48,264 bases of DNA, taken from positions 115,534 through 163,797 of the forward strand of contig NZ_BQYK01000001.1 in assembly GCF_023168145.1 (NCBI RefSeq), written 5' to 3'. The notes under the pieces are model-generated. The model did no database searches. It worked only from the letters and a program-made list of their open reading frames with translations, and was not told the origin of the DNA. This stretch comes from Sporosarcina sp. NCCP-2222 (GTDB lineage Bacteria > Bacillota > Bacilli > Bacillales_A > Planococcaceae). Positions within the stretch are counted from its first letter, which is position 1, and each line of letters begins with the position of its first letter. Below are positions 44,782-48,264 of this stretch, piece by piece. The translations under genes and the position numbers were made by a program.

Positions 44782-46292
44782 ACAATCGCCTCCTTGTCGT
44801 TAATGACATATTTAAAATTGCGGATGGCCGGCGTGATCCGCTGATCGGTAGTCGTGAGTACTTGCCGAATGTATAGCTGCTTGCCGACTAATGATGAGTA
44901 TTTTTTCAACGGCAAAGAACCACCGTTTGTTAGCTTCGACCAGTTCACTTTGTCAAAGCTATATTCAACGATGGCTGATGTTCCTGGGGGCGTTTCTTCC
45001 GTCCAGGTGAATTTGCTGTTGAGGTAGGTGCCGGATTTATATAGATCGATTTCCAAGAGCTTGATGGTTTCTGGATGGTACCAGACAATGCCGTCTTGGG
45101 GGGCTGGTTGCCATTGCGTTGAACTACTACCCTTTTCGAATTTTATGTCTGCTATATATATATCGAATGGTGATGTATATGAGCCACCAATCATAAAGTT
45201 GAATCGCCCTTTTGATGTGTCATCGACACTACGAAACGTATATGAAATTTCTTTCGGCTCCGTTGATATGGGGGTTATGATTGTCCCTATCTGTGGATTG
45301 TTGTTTCCACCGCCCGCTTGGTGTATCAAAAAATTCACCGATGGACCCGTGACTGCATATGCCAGAAAACTAATAGTATACTCAGTATTTGGCTCGAATG
45401 AGTTTATTACTTGTGAGACACCCCTAAAAGACCCTACTCCACTTGACGTCAATCTTACCCACTTTTTACCTAGCTTCCCGTCCACAACTCCACGGTTGAC
45501 TGTATCCCCTCCCCAGTTAGCCCAGTAAACCAAATCTGAGTGAAAGCCGCTATTAAGCAACAAATTCCGATTCTCCCACAAATCCACCCGCTCAAGCCTC
45601 AAATCCTCCGCTTTGCCCTCCAACCGCACAAACGGCTCATCCCGTGCCACAAACGTCCCCGTCACCGGATAAGGGACGGGATTGGCGTAGGTTTTGGATT
45701 CGGCTGCCGCTGTTGCTTTGGATGCGATGCCGTTGATTGGGGCCGTGCGGAATGTGCCGGTGACTGGGTATGGGACGTTGAAGGTGTATTGTTTGGTCTT
45801 GATTATCCCTGTTACTCTTTCAGCCAAAATAGATATCATATAAGCAAGATGGGCAGGCTTAGCCTCTTCCACGTCTCGATGGATATCTGCAGTTATGATG
45901 ACATTCTCTGAAGGAATTTCTATTGTGAATGAATATTCGCCCCGGTCTTCAATTACCTTGGCATTTCGATTTTGCACATGGACATTAACAATCTGCTCCA
46001 TCCGGTTTCTGGTTATCGGGAAATATTTATTGAGTTCAAAAAGAACCTTCTGGATACGCTCAGCATCTGAAAGGTTCTTATTTGTCTTTATTCCCAACAT
46101 GCTTTCCCAATAGCCAACTGTCCAAGTAGCATGCTGAGGATACATTTCATGTTTGAGATTTTTTATAACTTTTGTTATCTCATCCATCACACGCCCATTC
46201 GCTTCAAATACAGCAAGAGCAAGCTCGTCTTTATCATAAACCGGGGTCACAGACTCCAACATGGCCCGTCCTGTTTCCGTAGTTATATTCAT
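44778..46292 (-). CDS. XkdU/YmfQ-like (DUF2313) tail protein fused to carbohydrate-binding-like domain
   Basis: 504 aa. N-terminal DUF2313/YmfQ part (1 to about 170: DEITKVIKNLKHEMYPQHAT, NLSDAERIQKVLFELNKYFP), as in PBSX XkdU, the baseplate wedge partner of XkdT. Two short repeats VPYPVTGTF (about 174 and 208) lead to a jelly-roll-like segment beginning NRNLLLNSGFHSDLVYWANW and ending with KFEKGSSSTQWQPAPQDGIV, typical of phage carbohydrate-binding modules. A further beta domain ends the protein. Ordinary XkdU has only the first part (about 190 aa). Confidence 0.78.
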   Translation of the reverse strand: MNITTETGRAMLESVTPVYDKDELALAVFEANGRVMDEITKVIKNLKHEMYPQHATWTVGYWESMLGIKTNKNLSDAERIQKVLFELNKYFPITRNRMEQIVNVHVQNRNAKVIEDRGEYSFTIEIPSENVIITADIHRDVEEAKPAHLAYMISILAERVTGIIKTKQYTFNVPYPVTGTFRTAPINGIASKATAAAESKTYANPVPYPVTGTFVARDEPFVRLEGKAEDLRLERVDLWENRNLLLNSGFHSDLVYWANWGGDTVNRGVVDGKLGKKWVRLTSSGVGSFRGVSQVINSFEPNTEYTISFLAYAVTGPSVNFLIHQAGGGNNNPQIGTIITPISTEPKEISYTFRSVDDTSKGRFNFMIGGSYTSPFDIYIADIKFEKGSSSTQWQPAPQDGIVWYHPETIKLLEIDLYKSGTYLNSKFTWTEETPPGTSAIVEYSFDKVNWSKLTNGGSLPLKKYSSLVGKQLYIRQVLTTTDQRITPAIRNFKYVINDKEAIV

Positions 46293-47386
46293 GTTGCAAT
46301 GACCTCCCCAACAACCGCACGCTCTCCTATGCCTAATTCGATGTTTTGAACCGAGCCGTTTAAAAGAAGTCCACTATGATCCGTTATTCCTTCCGTTCCT
46401 ACAAGAACAGCGACAACTTCGGTCCATTTAACAACCGACTTATCAGCGAAGTAATTATTCAAAACCGTCTTGATGTTTTCAATTACACCTAACAAATCAT
46501 ATCCCTCTGACAAGGTTACAGATACGCTCAAATTAATTGGGACAGTTGTTATAGTATCAACGGTCACTAATGCACCGATTGGCGCAAGGCCACCACCTTG
46601 ATCACCATCGGGTGCGATATGCTCTTGAACTGCAGCAATAAGTTCTGGCGTTGCCAATTGACGGTTATTATCAGTGATTAGTACTTTCACTGTCTTTGGC
46701 CCAGCCCAAAGAGGTATGACAATAACATCCCCAACACCAGGTACTTCCTTTGCCCATTTCTCATAATCTCGTTTCGCACCACTTAAAGGCTTGTTTCGAT
46801 GCCTATCCAAAATTCTTTCTCGGAAAGAATCATCATCTTCTTCATCCGCTCCTCCTTCTATGGGCAAGACGTTAGTAAGGGCAGAAAGACCAGAAATTGA
46901 TTTTGCAACTCCTTGAATTGATCCTGCCGGAATGTTTCCAGAAGAACCCGGCTCAACAGCCTTGACTTGTAATGTTATTGAGCCCGTATCATTAACGACC
47001 CCACTTTGAACAACTTCAAACAACAAACTATCTTCGTTATCATCACCGATTGTTGTAACGATCGTTCCAATTGGAATGGTGGTTCCTATCGCTCCTTCAA
47101 AGGTAACTTCCCCTGTAGCAGATACGGCCGGCCTTCTATAAACGCCAACAGGATCACCGTGCAAATCAAGAAATGGCCCCACGGCAAACTGCGGGAATTT
47201 CATCATCAATGTCAAAGAAAGTTCATACCCAACCAGTTTATCCTTAATACGAGCAGTCGGACGAGTGTGATCCCAATACATTCCTCCTTCTGCTGTATCA
47301 ATATTTTCTGGCGCCCACCGTATCATTTTCTGATGGGTTTCCTCTTCTGTTTCTTGTAAAAACTCAGGCAGCACGAATTCTTCCAC
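46289..47386 (-). CDS. xkdT: Baseplate J/gp47 family protein (XkdT)
   Basis: 365 aa. Baseplate wedge subunit of contractile tails. Family stretches: GMYWDHTRPTARIKDKLVGY, TGSITLQVKAVEPGSSGNIP, VLPIEGGADEEDDDSFRERI, NKPLSGAKRDYEKWAKEVPG and VGDVIVIPLWAGPKTVKVLI. Overlaps the XkdU-like gene by 4 nt and xkdS by 23 nt. Confidence 0.93.
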   Translation of the reverse strand: MEEFVLPEFLQETEEETHQKMIRWAPENIDTAEGGMYWDHTRPTARIKDKLVGYELSLTLMMKFPQFAVGPFLDLHGDPVGVYRRPAVSATGEVTFEGAIGTTIPIGTIVTTIGDDNEDSLLFEVVQSGVVNDTGSITLQVKAVEPGSSGNIPAGSIQGVAKSISGLSALTNVLPIEGGADEEDDDSFRERILDRHRNKPLSGAKRDYEKWAKEVPGVGDVIVIPLWAGPKTVKVLITDNNRQLATPELIAAVQEHIAPDGDQGGGLAPIGALVTVDTITTVPINLSVSVTLSEGYDLLGVIENIKTVLNNYFADKSVVKWTEVVAVLVGTEGITDHSGLLLNGSVQNIELGIGERAVVGEVIAT

Positions 47387-47837
47387 TCAATTCACCGCCC
47401 CTTCTAATTTCTACGTAATCAGTACCGTACACGCTTTCTAAATCAAAATGAATCCAACAGGAATCACCTTCCCATTCAAAGGAGAAACCACCTACCGAGA
47501 CTGTTCTTTCATCAACCATGAGCGCTTCTGTGATGGTTCGTTTAATTTCGCTCTCAGCGATCGGCCTAGGATAATCAGCTGCCATGATTCGCTCGAATTC
47601 AACCCCAAAATCATCTGTATACGAAACATATTTGTAACGCTCTGTCAGACAACATTTGACCGCCCAAAACCTGTATGCATCAATAGGACCGCCTTTCACT
47701 GCCTTGCCGGTTCCTGTAACAACCAGACGTTCTTGGTCGTAATCAAATTTATAGGCATACACATCTTGAAGTGTTTCCACTTCCTCGTCTGCCATTAAAT
47801 CCGGTGCATCAAACGATGGATAAAGTTGATTTACCAT
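47364..47837 (-). CDS. xkdS: DUF2634 baseplate protein (XkdS)
   Basis: 157 aa, gpW/gp25-like baseplate component. Family stretches: YAYKFDYDQERLVVTGTGKA, DAYRFWAVKCCLTERYKYVS and IKRTITEALMVDERTVSV. Sits between xkdR- and xkdT-like genes exactly as in PBSX; its ATG abuts the preceding stop. Confidence 0.88.
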   Translation of the reverse strand: MVNQLYPSFDAPDLMADEEVETLQDVYAYKFDYDQERLVVTGTGKAVKGGPIDAYRFWAVKCCLTERYKYVSYTDDFGVEFERIMAADYPRPIAESEIKRTITEALMVDERTVSVGGFSFEWEGDSCWIHFDLESVYGTDYVEIRRGGELSGRIRAA

Positions 47838-48164
47838 TTACATCACCTGCCCTACAACCACAAATGTATGACCGTCTTCAATCGGAATACATAGGACGCG
47901 ATCTCCTGGACGTAAAAGGAGCTCCAAGCGATAGTCCTCCACGAACGTATCATATTCCTCGTCTGGTTGCTGAAACATGTTGACGATTGGCTCCAATACC
48001 TCATATTCCGTTTCCGGTATTGGTCTGCTAAATCCATCGACATGCAAATTTAAATTACTATCCAATGTACCGAGTACGGGATATCGGATGGCTTCATTCG
48101 TGGCTTTTTCAGATGTTCCTGCCATAAGCCCAGCCAGTTCAGTAACAAATGAATATTTCGCCAT
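47838..48164 (-). CDS. xkdR: DUF2577 phage protein (XkdR)
   Basis: 108 aa beta-rich tail protein. ATNEAIRYPVLGTLDSNLNL then RLELLLRPGDRVLCIPIEDG are typical of DUF2577. AGGGGGAGAT-type ribosome site before the ATG lies within the end of the preceding gene. Confidence 0.82.
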   Translation of the reverse strand: MAKYSFVTELAGLMAGTSEKATNEAIRYPVLGTLDSNLNLHVDGFSRPIPETEYEVLEPIVNMFQQPDEEYDTFVEDYRLELLLRPGDRVLCIPIEDGHTFVVVGQVM

Positions 48165-48165
48165 C

Positions 48166-48264
48166 TTATCTCCCCCTTAACTTCAAAGTCATCATTCGTG
48201 TCTGTGTATTTCTAGACACACTTTCTACAATACAATCACCATTAATGGTGCCAGAATTTATTTT
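48166..48264 (-). CDS. xkdQ: XkdQ-like late-control/tail hub protein, C-terminal end only
   Basis: Open from the right edge to TAA at 48166; 32 residues visible (INGDCIVESVSRNTQTRMMT, ending KLRGR). Position before DUF2577/DUF2634/baseplate J genes and the beta-strand pattern agree with XkdQ, the gpD-like tail hub. Most of the gene is outside the window. Confidence 0.6.
   Translation of the reverse strand, partial: KINSGTINGDCIVESVSRNTQTRMMTLKLRGR

Larger units (their letters stand above)
36393..48264. mobile_element. Prophage end with PBSX-like contractile tail, lysis and cargo genes
   Basis: Reading from the window edge towards comGC on minus: xkdQ', xkdR, xkdS, xkdT, xkdU-like genes, fibre proteins, small late genes, holin, amidase. 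Then come a plus-strand GNAT gene, an SOS-driven WYL/YolD pair, and an MBL/DUF3006 pair adjacent to the attachment site. The Xkd order is that of B. subtilis PBSX, implying a myovirus-type tail. Integrase, repressor, replication, packaging and head genes are outside the window, so completeness cannot be judged. Confidence 0.9.

Overview
The window is Gram-positive, low-to-mid GC DNA from an endospore-forming Bacillales. Gene order closely follows the Bacillus subtilis bkdR/yqiK-spo0A-spoIVB-recN-ahrC-yqxC-dxs-ispA-xseBA-folD-nusB-yqhY-accCB-spoIIIA-efp-yqhT-yqhS-yqhR/yqhQ-yqhM/yqhL-gcv-aroK-comG block. The differences (a FapA-like gene beside spo0A, a class II ribonucleotide reductase between yqhQ and lipM, compact sporulation proteins) suggest the Planococcaceae/Caryophanaceae, for example a Sporosarcina-like organism. 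That placement is inference; no rRNA is present.

Chromosomal part (1 to about 36.39 kb), mostly minus strand. First come a 3'-truncated sigma-54 activator (BkdR/YqiR type), a DUF2627 membrane protein on plus, and a glycerophosphodiesterase overlapping a FapA/DUF342 protein. Next is the sporulation pair spo0A (with a sigma-H-like promoter and 0A boxes) and spoIVB. A housekeeping run follows: DNA repair (recN), arginine control (argR), rRNA methylation (tlyA), isoprenoids (dxs, ispA), exonuclease VII (xseBA), C1 metabolism (folD), nusB, yqhY and acetyl-CoA carboxylase (accCB). The spoIIIA locus is strongly reduced: spoIIIAA and spoIIIAB are absent, the cluster starts at spoIIIAC behind a possible sigma-E promoter, and AE, AF and AG are much shorter than in B. 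subtilis. After it come efp-pepP-aroQ-yqhR, divergent yqhQ, a 20-nt tandem repeat array, nrdJ with an NrdR-like palindrome, lipM, and a rhodanese that lacks its usual Cys. The glycine cleavage operon gcvT-gcvPA-gcvPB sits behind a tandem glycine riboswitch. The block ends with aroK overlapping the end of the comG operon.

Prophage part (about 36.39 kb to the window end). comGC is cut right after its pilin signal motif. What follows is a prophage end whose late genes read on minus towards the junction: xkdQ'-xkdR-xkdS-xkdT-xkdU-like contractile-tail baseplate genes, fibre genes with Ig-like domains, small genes, a holin and an amidase. Cargo near the attachment end comprises a GNAT acetyltransferase, an SOS-type promoter driving a small WYL-like protein and YolD, and a secreted ComEC-like metallo-hydrolase with an excalibur domain paired with a DUF3006 protein. 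The integrase, the rest of the phage, and the 5' part of comG (comGA, comGB, start of comGC) must lie beyond the right edge.

The most notable observations are the interruption of comGC by the prophage, which should block transformation-pilus assembly unless it excises, and the coordinated miniaturisation of the SpoIIIA channel without its ATPase gene at the locus. All assignments come from reading motifs and gene order; no database search was run.
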